A DNA stretch of 64,000 nt. It comes from Pseudomonas reinekei (GTDB lineage: Bacteria; Pseudomonadota; Gammaproteobacteria; Pseudomonadales; Pseudomonadaceae). Location of the stretch: NCBI RefSeq assembly GCF_001945365.1, contig NZ_MSTQ01000006.1, positions 348,177 to 412,176 of the forward strand. The letters run 5' to 3'. A model generated the notes under the pieces. That model had not been told where the DNA came from, made no database searches, and worked only from the letters and a program-made list of their open reading frames with translations. Shown piece by piece: positions 29,020-37,261 of this stretch (its first letter is position 1; each line of letters starts with the position of its first letter). The translations under genes and the position numbers were made by a program.

Positions 29020-29577
29020 ATGGCGCTAATGGCAAACGCGGCATTGATCATCATCGATCAACAGAAGGGCATCCTGCACCCCAGGCTCGGCCCTCGGAAC
29101 AATCCTCAGGCCGAGGAGCGCATGCTCGAATTATTGAGGCATTGGCGCCGCAGCGAGCGACCGGTCATTCATGTCCAGCACTTGTCCCGCTCGGAAGACT
29201 CGGTGTTCTGGCCGCAGCAATCGGGTGTGGAGTTTCAGGAACGATTTCAGCCGTTGCCTGGTGAGCATTTGATTCAGAAACAGGTGCCAGACGCGTTTTG
29301 TTCCACCGGACTGGAGAGCCTGTTGCGCGAGGCGGGGATCGCGCAGGTGGTCATTGTCGGCGTGGCGACCCACAACTCGGTAGAGTCCACGGCGCGCTCG
29401 GCAGGCAATCTGGGGTTTGAGACGTGGGTGGTGCACGACGCATGCTTTACCTTCGACAAGGCCGATTTTTTCGGTCATGCCCGTTCTGCAGAGGAAGTGC
29501 ACGGCATGTCGCTGGGGAATTTGCAGGGGGAGTATGCGACGGTGGTCGATACCACGCAGATTCTCACGGCTGACTGA
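29020..29577 (+). CDS. Isochorismatase-like hydrolase with Ser in place of the catalytic Cys
   Basis: Cysteine-hydrolase-fold protein of 185 aa. ALIIIDQQKG carries the catalytic Asp; QKQVPDAFCSTGLESLL carries the Lys region; the nucleophile motif reads GVATHNSVESTAR, with Ser where amidases of this fold have Cys (THxCV). It may therefore act like true isochorismatases, which also lack the Cys, or be inactive as an amidase. I start it at 29020, nine bases after GGGAGA; the frame is open upstream to 28858 but has no RBS. It is divergent from quiP. Confidence 0.85.
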   Translation: MALMANAALIIIDQQKGILHPRLGPRNNPQAEERMLELLRHWRRSERPVIHVQHLSRSEDSVFWPQQSGVEFQERFQPLPGEHLIQKQVPDAFCSTGLESLLREAGIAQVVIVGVATHNSVESTARSAGNLGFETWVVHDACFTFDKADFFGHARSAEEVHGMSLGNLQGEYATVVDTTQILTAD

Positions 29578-29580
29578 AAA

Positions 29581-29662
29581 CCTGTGGGAGCTGGATTGCC
29601 AGCGAAGCGGTGTGTCGGGCAAACCGCGTTGCGTTGATCGCCAGCAAGCCGGCTCCTACAGG
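29581..29662. repeat. REP inverted pair
   Basis: CCTGTGGGAGCTGGATTGCC at 29581 and the inverse arm GCCAGCAAGCCGGCTCCTAC ending near 29660, between the convergent hydrolase-fold and SEC-C genes. Confidence 0.8.
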
Positions 29663-29679
29663 GGGATGGGGTTAACCCA

Positions 29680-29880
29680 TCAAGCGCCGTGACACTTCTT
29701 GAATTTCTTGCCGTTGCCGCATGGGCAAGGGTCGTTGCGGCCAACGTCTTTCAAGGCGTTGCGCACCGGTTCCTGGTGGGCGTGGCCGCAGTTCGGGCCG
29801 TGGACATGGCCATGGTCGTGATCATGGTGGTCATGATCGTGGTTGCAGTCAGGGCCATGGACATGGGGTTGCTGGGTCAT
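29680..29880 (-). CDS. Small His-rich SEC-C motif protein
   Basis: A 66-aa protein in two parts. Residues 1-36 are His/Asp-rich ([20 protein letters not shown]), likely to bind zinc, nickel or another metal. Residues 48-65 are a SEC-C zinc motif ([17 protein letters not shown]), the metal-binding module found at the end of SecA. It sits just downstream of the LEA-like lipoprotein gene on the same strand (5-base gap). The role is unknown; a metal store or metal-delivery factor is a guess. Confidence 0.85.
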   Translation of the reverse strand: MTQQPHVHGPDCNHDHDHHDHDHGHVHGPNCGHAHQEPVRNALKDVGRNDPCPCGNGKKFKKCHGA

Positions 29881-29885
29881 CGGGG

Positions 29886-30371
29886 TTACTCCGGAATTAG
29901 ATCGGCGGGGATTATCACGCCATTACGCGTCAGGTGCACGTAGTGGGCGATGAATAAACCGGTTTCCATTTCACCTTCGAGACGATAGGGAATGCCTTGC
30001 TCGGCGTTTTTCAGCTGTTTGACCAGGTCCCTGACCTTGGGCCACAGGTTGGTGCGGATGGGCACCTTGTACGAACGGCTGGCCTTGGGCCCGATGGTGA
30101 TCCAGTGTTCATGTTCGCCATCGGCCAGCAGGATGTCGCCCAGGTGAATACGATATTCCAGGCCGCGCACGGTCAGTTCGCTTTCGCTGCGGTTGTCGAT
30201 GCGAAAGTGCAGCACGAAGCGCTGCTCCAGCAGTTTGGCGCGCACCACTTCCACCCGGGTCAGGTGCACCTCGGGCTCCGGCTCATCGCTGCTGAACCAG
30301 GACGCACAACCGCCGAGCCCGAGAAACAGGGCTGCCGTGAGCAGACAAAGTGCGATTCGCCGGGTGATCAT
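29886..30371 (-). CDS. LEA14-like (LEA type 2/WHy domain) lipoprotein
   Basis: Lipoprotein of 161 aa (lipobox LGGC, Cys about 22) with a single LEA_2/WHy domain of beta-sandwich type: [33 protein letters not shown] is the conserved core, given here by position about residues 44-76. LEA14-like proteins are linked to desiccation or stress tolerance in other organisms; no biochemical role is known in Pseudomonas. Probably co-transcribed with the SEC-C gene that follows. Confidence 0.85.
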   Translation of the reverse strand: MITRRIALCLLTAALFLGLGGCASWFSSDEPEPEVHLTRVEVVRAKLLEQRFVLHFRIDNRSESELTVRGLEYRIHLGDILLADGEHEHWITIGPKASRSYKVPIRTNLWPKVRDLVKQLKNAEQGIPYRLEGEMETGLFIAHYVHLTRNGVIIPADLIPE

Positions 30372-30411
30372 GGTCGTGGTTCTCCTTGAACCACAGTCTA
30401 GCCGCTAAAAG

Positions 30412-30474
30412 TCGCAGCCTTCGGCAGCGCCTGCAAGCCCGCGCAATCTGCGCAGGCGCTGCCGAAGGCTGCGA
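30412..30474. repeat. Large inverted repeat with perfect 22-bp arms (REP-like)
   Basis: Arm 30412-30433 (TCGCAGCCTTCGGCAGCGCC...) is perfectly complementary to 30453-30474, with a 19-base loop. It lies between two same-strand genes (YchJ and the LEA-like lipoprotein) and would form a very stable hairpin, so it may terminate the upstream transcript. Confidence 0.8.
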
Positions 30475-30489
30475 TCTTTTGACCTTGTA

Positions 30490-30966
30490 TCAGCTTCCGA
30501 AATACCCCGAGCAGCACTTCTTGAATTTCTGCCCACTCGCGCAAGGACAGGCATCGTTGCGCCCGATGTCGAGTGCGACGGTGGGGTCGATGAAGTACCA
30601 GCGGCCGGCGTTCTGCACGAATGACGAGCGTTCGCGGTGGCTGTGTTCGCCGGTGCCGTCGTGCCAGCGCGCGGTAAAGGTCACGAAAGCGTGTTCCGGC
30701 TGACCGCCGAGCACTTCCGAACTTTCCACCTCAAGACCCAGCCAGGTGCTTTGGGCGCTCCAGTCGCTGATCGATTGCCGATCGAGCCCTGATTGCTGGG
30801 CGGGCAGGGTGGTCGCCACCAGGTAATCGATCAGGCCCAGCACATAGGCGCTGTAGCGCGAGCGCATCAAGGCTTCGGCACATGGCGCCGGGTGACCGGC
30901 ATGGTAATGACCGCAGCAGGCGTCGAGCAGGGTGCCGCTGCCGCAAGGGCAAATGGATGTACTCAT
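30490..30966 (-). CDS. ychJ: YchJ-family protein with two SEC-C zinc motifs
   Basis: UPF0225 protein of 158 aa. One SEC-C motif at each end: [17 protein letters not shown] near the start and [20 protein letters not shown] at the end. The middle ([22 protein letters not shown]) is the NTF2-like domain. I start it at 30966 ([11 protein letters not shown]); the open frame to 31059 would run into the methyltransferase-like gene. It follows that gene by 4 bases. Function unknown. Confidence 0.9.
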   Translation of the reverse strand: MSTSICPCGSGTLLDACCGHYHAGHPAPCAEALMRSRYSAYVLGLIDYLVATTLPAQQSGLDRQSISDWSAQSTWLGLEVESSEVLGGQPEHAFVTFTARWHDGTGEHSHRERSSFVQNAGRWYFIDPTVALDIGRNDACPCASGQKFKKCCSGYFGS

Positions 30967-30970
30967 TGCG

Positions 30971-31468
30971 TTACCACCAGTATTTCCCGAAGTTTTCCGG
31001 ATTGGCCCAGAAACGCGAATTGAGCCAGTCGGGGACTTGTTTGTAGTCAAGCAGATCATAGGTGAACAGGGTCAGCACCTGCTCGTCGCGCTGGAAACGC
31101 TCGCTGGCTTGCAGGGCCAGGGAGAAAAAATCGGTCTCCTGCCAGCCGCTGGCCGGTAAGTCGGCCAGGACAGCGATGCGACTGGCATTGAGGTTACGGA
31201 TGCCGCCGAGCAGGTTCAGGCCATCGCGCTTGGGCAAGTGTTCGAGGCAATCGACCACCAGCGCCAGATCAAACCGGCGCGCCGCCAGCTCGGCCGGCAA
31301 CGCGCCGGGCGCCGCATGCGCCACGCAGCTGTCGGGGTGTGCGAGCTTGAAGGCTTCAAGCGCCGGGAATTCGCTGGCGCCAATCAACAGCAGACGCGCC
31401 GGAGCGTAGCGATCCAGCAAAGCGGCCAGCGCCTGTTGCGGCGTGCGCGAAGAAATAGCTGCAATCAT
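30971..31468 (-). CDS. Methyltransferase-like protein (DUF6231)
   Basis: A 165-aa protein with a Rossmann-like order: [15 protein letters not shown] in place of the usual SAM-binding GxGxG, and [17 protein letters not shown] resembling motif IV of class I methyltransferases. The glycine motif is degenerate, so SAM binding is uncertain. It is upstream of ychJ with a 4-base gap, so the two probably form one operon. Confidence 0.75.
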   Translation of the reverse strand: MIAAISSRTPQQALAALLDRYAPARLLLIGASEFPALEAFKLAHPDSCVAHAAPGALPAELAARRFDLALVVDCLEHLPKRDGLNLLGGIRNLNASRIAVLADLPASGWQETDFFSLALQASERFQRDEQVLTLFTYDLLDYKQVPDWLNSRFWANPENFGKYWW

Positions 31469-31658
31469 CGAAGTTCCTCAATCAGATGCGCCAAGACTAG
31501 CCTGCCCGCAAGTTCGAGCCTAGAGCGGCTTTTGCCGAAAAGTGACGATCTGCCGTGAACACGGGAGAAAACTGCAATGGCGTATTGCTGGCGGAGAATT
31601 AAACTCGGGTCTTTACTCCCTGAATCGGTTCTAAGCCGATCCTTAAGGAGAAAACTAG

Positions 31659-32354
31659 ATGAGCATAGTTCGGACAGCATTACCCCTGGTTCTGCTAACC
31701 AGTGTGTTGACTGGTTGTGCAGGTTTGCAGAAAACCGACTGGCCGACCTGTGCGGCCGTCGGCGGTGTCGTAGGTGCGGGTCTCGGCGCGACCGAAAGCT
31801 CGTCGTGGGCTGGCTGGGGCGCCTTGGTGGTGGGTGGTACGGCAGCAGCCTATTGCTGGGTTCACGGTGATGGCGACGAAGACGGCGATGGTGTGCCGGA
31901 TAGCCGCGACAAGTGCCCGGGCACGCCTAAAGGCGTTCAGGTCGATGCCGATGGCTGCCCACCACCAGCACCTGCTCCAGTGGTTGAAGAAGCGGTGGTG
32001 GTCAAGGAAGAAACCATTGTCATTCGTGATGTCCACTTCCAGTTCGACAAAGCCACGCTGACCCAGTCTGACAAAGCAGTGCTCGACAAGATCGCCACTC
32101 GCTTGAAAGGGGAAGCACCAAACGCCCAACTGACGGTAACCGGTCACACTGACAGCGTGGGCAGCGATGCCTACAACCAGAAACTGTCGGATAGACGCGC
32201 CCACTCGGTGGTTGAATACCTCATCCAGGAAGGCGTACCACGCAGCAGCTTCGTGTCTGTATCCGGTGCCGGTGAAAGCCAGCCGGTTGCCGAAAACAAA
32301 ACGGCTGATGGCCGCGCGATGAACCGTCGCACGGAAATCAAAATCAACCGCTAG
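31659..32354 (+). CDS. OmpA-family lipoprotein with TSP3-like calcium repeat (copy 1)
   Basis: Outer-membrane lipoprotein of 231 aa. Lipobox LTGC (Cys about 20), a glycine-rich hydrophobic region (VGGVVGAGLGATESSSWAGW), one thrombospondin-3-like Asp repeat (DGDEDGDGVPDSRDKCPGTP, calcium-binding type), a short Pro-rich linker, then a C-terminal OmpA domain with the peptidoglycan-binding NxxLSxxRA-type segment (NQKLSDRRAHSV) and MNRRTEI. RBS AAGGAG lies 10 bases before the ATG. It is paired with a second, diverged copy at 32445. Confidence 0.92.
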   Translation: MSIVRTALPLVLLTSVLTGCAGLQKTDWPTCAAVGGVVGAGLGATESSSWAGWGALVVGGTAAAYCWVHGDGDEDGDGVPDSRDKCPGTPKGVQVDADGCPPPAPAPVVEEAVVVKEETIVIRDVHFQFDKATLTQSDKAVLDKIATRLKGEAPNAQLTVTGHTDSVGSDAYNQKLSDRRAHSVVEYLIQEGVPRSSFVSVSGAGESQPVAENKTADGRAMNRRTEIKINR

Positions 32355-32361
32355 GTCCCTC

Positions 32362-32390
32362 GCATCCGCGGCTTGTGCAGTCGCGGATGC
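32362..32390 (+). terminator. Stem-loop after OmpA copy 1
   Basis: GCATCCGCG/CGCGGATGC, nine pairs, followed only by GGGTCTTTAC. A weak terminator or a boundary between the two OmpA messages. Confidence 0.5.
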
Positions 32391-32399
32391 GGGTCTTTA

Positions 32400-32435
32400 C
32401 TCCTGTGTAACCGGCATTGGCCGGTGACACAGGAG
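32400..32435 (+). promoter_or_regulatory. Hairpin sequestering the ribosome binding site of OmpA copy 2
   Basis: CTCCTGTGT (32400-32408) pairs with ACACAGGAG (32427-32435), and CCGGC (32411-32415) with GCCGG (32420-32424), loop ATTG. The 3' arm ends in AGGAG, the Shine-Dalgarno of the gene starting at 32445. There is no T-run, so it is not a normal terminator. A translational switch is inferred. Confidence 0.7.
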
Positions 32436-32444
32436 CTTCCAAAA

Positions 32445-33158
32445 ATGAGCAATCTCACACGGACCGTCTTGCCGGTTCTGCTGCTGGGCAGCCTGTTGAC
32501 CGGTTGCGCTACCCACAGTGATGGCACTGCCCCCCTCAATCAACGTACCTGGCCGATCTGCAGCCTCCTTGGCGGACTGGTCGGCGGTGGCCTTGGCGCT
32601 ATCGAAAGTAGCGGTTGGGCGGCCGGTGGAGCGGCACTCGGTATTTTGACCGGTGGTTTGATCTGTTACGCCCAGGACGGTGACGAAGACGACGATGGCG
32701 TGTTTGACCGCCGAGATCGCTGCCCCGACACCCCGGCCAACACCCCTGTGGAACATCACGGTTGCCCGCTGCCGCAATACCCGGCCAGCGTCAAACCGGC
32801 CGAACCTGCGGCCCCTGAAGTCATCACGTTGAGCAATGACGTGTTCTTTGGCTTCGATAAGTCGGACCTGACCCCGACCGCGAAAAGCGAACTTGACGCG
32901 ATCATGGGCAAACTGGAGGACGCCGACGTGGTGAGCATCAAGGTGATCGGCCATACCGACAGCGTGGGTTCGGACAGCTATAACCAAGGCCTTTCGGAAC
33001 GTCGCGCGAGCAGCGTAGCGGAGTACCTGCTGAGCCAGGGCGTAGCGCCGAACAAGCTCACCAGCGAAGGCAAGGGTGAAAGCCAGCCGGTGGCCGACAA
33101 CGAAACCGAAGAAGGCCGCGCAAAAAACCGTCGCGTGGAATTGCACATCAATCGCTGA
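32445..33158 (+). CDS. OmpA-family lipoprotein with TSP3-like calcium repeat (copy 2)
   Basis: Protein of 237 aa with the same layout as the gene upstream: lipobox LTGC, Gly-rich hydrophobic segment, Asp repeat DGDEDDDGVFDRRDRCPDTP, then OmpA domain with NQGLSERRASSVAEYL and KNRRVELHINR. The two copies share the plan but differ widely in sequence, so the duplication is old. The ATG at 32445 is set by AGGAG, nine bases upstream, which is buried in the hairpin at 32400-32435. Confidence 0.92.
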   Translation: MSNLTRTVLPVLLLGSLLTGCATHSDGTAPLNQRTWPICSLLGGLVGGGLGAIESSGWAAGGAALGILTGGLICYAQDGDEDDDGVFDRRDRCPDTPANTPVEHHGCPLPQYPASVKPAEPAAPEVITLSNDVFFGFDKSDLTPTAKSELDAIMGKLEDADVVSIKVIGHTDSVGSDSYNQGLSERRASSVAEYLLSQGVAPNKLTSEGKGESQPVADNETEEGRAKNRRVELHINR

Positions 33159-33304
33159 GCCGCTAATTAGAGCTGTCGAGCGCGGATTGCCCGCGTTCGA
33201 CGGCCATTCGGCGATCTTCATGAAGAATTTTTGCTCACCCTCTGGCTTATCCCGCGTGGAAGCCGTTACTGTGCGCGCAAACAATAATTCTCATCGAGGG
33301 GCGT

Positions 33305-33583
33305 ATGAAGGTGATCTGGGGGCTGGGGAAGCTGTTGACCCTGCTGTTCTGGCTGGTGGTGCTGGTCAATCAGCTCATGCCATTTGTCCATCCGCTGCAC
33401 CTGCTGGTCGCCCTGTCCGGCGGTGTTCTGGCGATCCTCCATCTGCTTGAAGCGCTACTCTGCAACCGCAGCCTCAAAGGCCGCGCGCACCCTTGGCGTG
33501 ATCGTCTGAAGATTGTCATTTTCGGCGTTTTCCACCTGCAAACCATCCCCGCTCCCACCGCATCTAAGGCTTCCCATGCGTAA
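33305..33583 (+). CDS. DUF1145 family small membrane protein
   Basis: Protein of 92 aa with two or three hydrophobic segments in the first 65 residues (VIWGLGKLLTLLFWLVVLVN; LLVALSGGVLAILHLLEALL) and a basic then neutral tail. The last 8 bases overlap the start of the collagen-like gene, so it is translationally coupled to it. Function unknown. Confidence 0.82.
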   Translation: MKVIWGLGKLLTLLFWLVVLVNQLMPFVHPLHLLVALSGGVLAILHLLEALLCNRSLKGRAHPWRDRLKIVIFGVFHLQTIPAPTASKASHA

Positions 33584-34334
33584 ACTCTGTCTGCTCGCCG
33601 CACTCATCAGCCCACTGGCCTGTGCTCAGGTGGTGAGCGTGGAAACCAACTCGCTGATGCGCCTGCCCAACACCACCAGCACCTTGCAGCTGGAACGCCT
33701 GGAAGTGGCGGACTACGGCACCTTGTTGATTCCCTCGAACGTGACCGAGGTGACCGTCGGCGAACTGCACCTGGGCCGTGATGCGCGGATCGCGATCGTG
33801 CCCAGCGAACAGGCCCTGGAACTGAAAGTCAGCCGTGCCGAATTGTCCGAAGGCAGCCAGATTACCGCACGCGGCGCGCCGGGCACTTATCAGAAAGCCG
33901 CTCGCTCCGGGCGCAACCTGAATCTGCAGATCAAAACCCTCAATGCCCCGCAATTGTTCGTCGATGCGCGCGGTGGTTCGGGGGCGCCGGGCTTCGTCGG
34001 CCTCGACGGCGCCAATGGTCAGGCCCCGGGCTGCACCTGGGGTCAGGCCGGCCGAGGTGCCGATGGCAGCGACGGCAGTGACGGTCAGCCAGGCGCACCG
34101 GGAGCGCTGGTGAAGCTGGCGGTGTCGCGTGATTACCCGGCAGAACAGATCAAGGTTCAGGTCGCCGGTGGTGCAGGTGGCCTGGCCGGGCCTGGTGGAA
34201 AACCGGGGGCAGGCGGCAAGGCCAAGGGGTGTCTGATCTATAAAACCGATGGCGGCAAAAGCGGCAAGCCGGGTGCGGACGGGCAACCGGGAGTTGCCGG
34301 AGCGGCGGGCTCTGTGACAGTACAGCGCTTATAA
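33576..34334 (+). CDS. Exported collagen-like (Gly-X-Y) protein
   Basis: Protein of 252 aa with a signal peptide (MRKLCLLAALISPLACA). An N-terminal domain of about 120 residues (LPNTTSTLQLERLEVADYGTL) looks like a beta-helix or adhesin-type fold. Then come two Gly-X-Y stretches: GAPGFVGLDGANGQAPG with GRGADGSDGSDGQPGAPG, and GGAGGLAGPGGKPGAGG with GGKSGKPGADGQPGVAG, separated by a short strand region. Two Cys pairs occur. Collagen-like bacterial proteins are usually surface or secreted. It is coupled to the DUF1145 gene by an 8-base overlap. Confidence 0.85.
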   Translation: MRKLCLLAALISPLACAQVVSVETNSLMRLPNTTSTLQLERLEVADYGTLLIPSNVTEVTVGELHLGRDARIAIVPSEQALELKVSRAELSEGSQITARGAPGTYQKAARSGRNLNLQIKTLNAPQLFVDARGGSGAPGFVGLDGANGQAPGCTWGQAGRGADGSDGSDGQPGAPGALVKLAVSRDYPAEQIKVQVAGGAGGLAGPGGKPGAGGKAKGCLIYKTDGGKSGKPGADGQPGVAGAAGSVTVQRL

Positions 34335-34348
34335 GAATCCCGACGACC

Positions 34349-34443
34349 CCTGTGGCGAGGGAGCTTGCTCCCGCTGGGTCGCGAAGCGGCCCCAGAAGAT
34401 GGCCTGCTGCGCAGTCCAGCGGGAGCAGGCTCTCTCGCCACCA
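34349..34443. repeat. REP inverted pair (CCTGTGGCGAGGG type)
   Basis: CCTGTGGCGAGGGAGCTTGC at 34349 and the inverse arm ending CTCTCGCCACCAG at 34443, between convergent genes. Same type as at 23442. Confidence 0.8.
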
Positions 34444-34456
34444 GTGCTCTGTCAGC

Positions 34457-34921
34457 TCAAAAAATTGGCCTGACCGCTGCAATCGCCACCAACACCAACC
34501 CCACCAGCAAATTGATTCCCACCAAGCGGCGAATCCGTCCCAGCACCGCAGCGCCCGCCGGCCAGTCTTGCGCTTGTACGGCCGTGCGCAGTTCCGGCAG
34601 CAGCAACGCCTGAATCCGGATAAACAGCGCCGTCATCACCACAAACAAGCCCATCATCACCTGCACGTAGCGCGGCGCGTGTTCAAAGCCATTGAAATTC
34701 ATATTCAGCATGACCACACCGCTGACGGGCAGCAGCACCACCGCGCCCCAGACCCAGCGGAAAAAACCTTGAAACACTTCCACCCACAGCTTAAGGCGGG
34801 CGGGTCCCTCAAGTGCCGTGACCGCCGCAGGGCGCAGGACCATCCAGGCGAAAAACATGCCGCCCACCCACACCAGTGCGGCGAGGACATGCAGGCTATA
34901 AACGAGGCTAAAAGCGGTCAT
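34457..34921 (-). CDS. CopD-family membrane protein
   Basis: Inner-membrane protein of 154 aa with four hydrophobic segments; FSLVYSLHVLAALVWVGGMF contains the conserved His of CopD-type proteins. CopD family members are linked to copper transport, but this short stand-alone form has no copper genes nearby, so copper is only a family label. Divergent from dinG. Confidence 0.8.
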   Translation of the reverse strand: MTAFSLVYSLHVLAALVWVGGMFFAWMVLRPAAVTALEGPARLKLWVEVFQGFFRWVWGAVVLLPVSGVVMLNMNFNGFEHAPRYVQVMMGLFVVMTALFIRIQALLLPELRTAVQAQDWPAGAAVLGRIRRLVGINLLVGLVLVAIAAVRPIF

Positions 34922-35020
34922 TCGGGTACTCCGTTCTGCGCGGGATTCATTAGCGGGGTATGATAGCCGCCGAACCGAACCACTGAAAATTTATCCAGCG
35001 TTTTTTGCGCCCGACAATCC

Positions 35021-37165
35021 ATGATCAGCACTGAACTCAAAACCACGATCCAGGGCGCCTACTCGCGTTTTCTCGAAGCCAAGAGCCTCAAGCCGCGCTA
35101 TGGCCAGCGCCTGATGATCGCCGAAATTGCCAAGGTCCTCGGTGACATCGACACCGACGATGAAGGCCGGCGCAGTGGCGACCCCGCTATTGTTGCGGTG
35201 GAAGCCGGTACCGGTACCGGCAAGACTGTGGCCTACAGCCTGGCGGCGATCCCGACGGCGAAGGCCGCGGGCAAGCGCCTGGTGATCGCCACGGCCACCG
35301 TCGCCCTGCAAGAGCAGATCGTCTACAAGGACTTGCCCGACCTGATGCGCAACAGCGGGCTGAACTTCAGCTTCGCCCTGGCCAAGGGCCGCGGGCGCTA
35401 CATGTGCCTGTCCAAGCTCGACATGTTGCTCCAGGAAGGTCACGCGCAAACCGCCACGGCGCAGTTGTTCGAAGAAGAAGGCTTCAAGATCGAGGTCGAT
35501 GAGGCCAGTCAGAAACTGTTCACCAGCATGATCGAGAAGCTTGCCGGTAATAAATGGGACGGCGACCGCGACAGTTGGTCCACCGCGCTCGAAGACGCCG
35601 ACTGGGCGCGCCTGACCACCGATCACAGCCAGTGCACCAATCGCCATTGCCCCAACTTCGGCCAGTGCGCCTTCTACAAGGCCCGCGAAGGCATGGGTAA
35701 GGTCGACGTGATCGTCACCAACCACGACATGGTGCTGGCTGACCTGGCCTTGGGTGGCGGCGCCGTGCTGCCGGACCCGCGCGATACCATCTACGTGTTT
35801 GACGAAGGTCACCACCTGCCGGACAAGGCCATCGGCCATTTCGCTCATTACACGCGCCTGCGTTCCACCGCCGACTGGCTGGAAACCACCGCGAAAAACC
35901 TCACCAAGCTGCTGGCCCAGCATCCGTTGCCGGGTGATTTGGGCAAGCTCATCGAGCAGGTCCCGGAACTGGCGCGGGAGATCAAGACCCAGCAACAGTT
36001 CATGTTCACCGCCTGCGAACAGGTCGCCGATTTCAAGCCCGGCGAAGACGTCGAAGGGCGCGAACGCCCGCGTCATCGGTTCGTCGGCGGGGTGATTCCC
36101 GAGCACATGCGCGAGATGGGCACCGAATTGAAGAAAGGCTTTGCCCGCCTGACTGACCTGTTCACGCGCCTGACCGAATTGCTCAAGGAAGGCATGGACG
36201 GCGAGGTCAACATCGGCATCGCCAGCAACCAGGCCGAAGAATGGTATCCACTGTTCGGCAGCCTGTTGTCGCGTTCTTCGGGCAACTGGGAGTTGTGGGT
36301 CGCGTTCACCGCTGAAGACCCGGAAGACAACCCGCCCATGGCCCGTTGGTTGACCCTGGCCGAAAGCGGTTCGCTGTTCGACATCGAGGTTAACGCCAGC
36401 CCGATCCTCGCGGCAGAGATGTTGCGACGCAATCTGTGGAACGTGGCCTACGGCGCGCTGGTGACCTCCGCGACCCTGACTGCCCTCGGCACCTTCGACC
36501 GCTTCCGCATGCGCGCCGGCCTGCCGAAGAAAGCCGTCACCGCCGTGGTGCCGAGCCCGTTCCATCACGCTGATGCCGGTGTGTTACGGGTGCCGAACCT
36601 CAACGCCGATCCCCGTGATGCGGCCGCGCACACCGCTGCGATCATCCGCGATCTGCCGGACCTGGTCGAAGGTTCGCGCGGTACGCTGGTGCTGTTCTCG
36701 TCCCGCAAGCAAATGCAGGACGTGTTCGACGGCCTCGACCGCGACTGGCGCAAACAGGTGTTCATTCAAGGCAACCTGTCGAAACAGGAAACCCTGAACA
36801 AGCACAAGGCGCGGGTTGATGGTGGTAATTCCAGCGTGTTGTTCGGCCTGGCCAGTTTTGCAGAAGGGGTCGACTTGCCCGGTGCCTATTGCGAGCATGT
36901 GGTCATCGCCAAGATTCCGTTCTCGGTGCCGGATGACCCGGTCGAAGCGGCACTGGCCGAATGGATCGAAGCCCGAGGCGGCAATCCGTTCATGGAAATC
37001 TCGGTGCCGGACGCCTCGTTGAAGCTGGTTCAGGCCTGTGGGCGCTTGCTGCGTACCGAAGAAGACCGCGGCACCATCACTTTGCTCGACCGGCGTCTGG
37101 TGACCCAGCGCTACGGAAAAGCGATCCTCAATGCGTTGCCTCCTTTCCGACGTGAAATTTCCTGA
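35021..37165 (+). CDS. dinG: ATP-dependent DNA helicase DinG
   Basis: XPD-like 5'-3' helicase of 714 aa with an iron-sulphur cluster, used in repair and in resolving R-loops or G-quadruplexes. Walker A is EAGTGTGKT; DEAH-type box is DEGHH; Fe-S cysteines are in RYMCLSK and QCTNRHCPNFGQCAFYK; C-terminal motif VQACGRLLRTEEDRG. No LexA-like box is visible upstream, unlike dinB. Confidence 0.93.
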   Translation: MISTELKTTIQGAYSRFLEAKSLKPRYGQRLMIAEIAKVLGDIDTDDEGRRSGDPAIVAVEAGTGTGKTVAYSLAAIPTAKAAGKRLVIATATVALQEQIVYKDLPDLMRNSGLNFSFALAKGRGRYMCLSKLDMLLQEGHAQTATAQLFEEEGFKIEVDEASQKLFTSMIEKLAGNKWDGDRDSWSTALEDADWARLTTDHSQCTNRHCPNFGQCAFYKAREGMGKVDVIVTNHDMVLADLALGGGAVLPDPRDTIYVFDEGHHLPDKAIGHFAHYTRLRSTADWLETTAKNLTKLLAQHPLPGDLGKLIEQVPELAREIKTQQQFMFTACEQVADFKPGEDVEGRERPRHRFVGGVIPEHMREMGTELKKGFARLTDLFTRLTELLKEGMDGEVNIGIASNQAEEWYPLFGSLLSRSSGNWELWVAFTAEDPEDNPPMARWLTLAESGSLFDIEVNASPILAAEMLRRNLWNVAYGALVTSATLTALGTFDRFRMRAGLPKKAVTAVVPSPFHHADAGVLRVPNLNADPRDAAAHTAAIIRDLPDLVEGSRGTLVLFSSRKQMQDVFDGLDRDWRKQVFIQGNLSKQETLNKHKARVDGGNSSVLFGLASFAEGVDLPGAYCEHVVIAKIPFSVPDDPVEAALAEWIEARGGNPFMEISVPDASLKLVQACGRLLRTEEDRGTITLLDRRLVTQRYGKAILNALPPFRREIS

Positions 37166-37261
37166 AACACCGGTGGGCAGTTTTGCCCGCCGTGTTGTCT
37201 ATCTTTCAGCCATCGCTTTTCCACTGGCCCATTGAAGGTCGTTAGGGAGAATTTCGTTCTC

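Noticed and set aside
34991..36568. 525-aa ORF opposite dinG
   Set aside because: Shadow of dinG; the plus frame has all helicase and Fe-S motifs.
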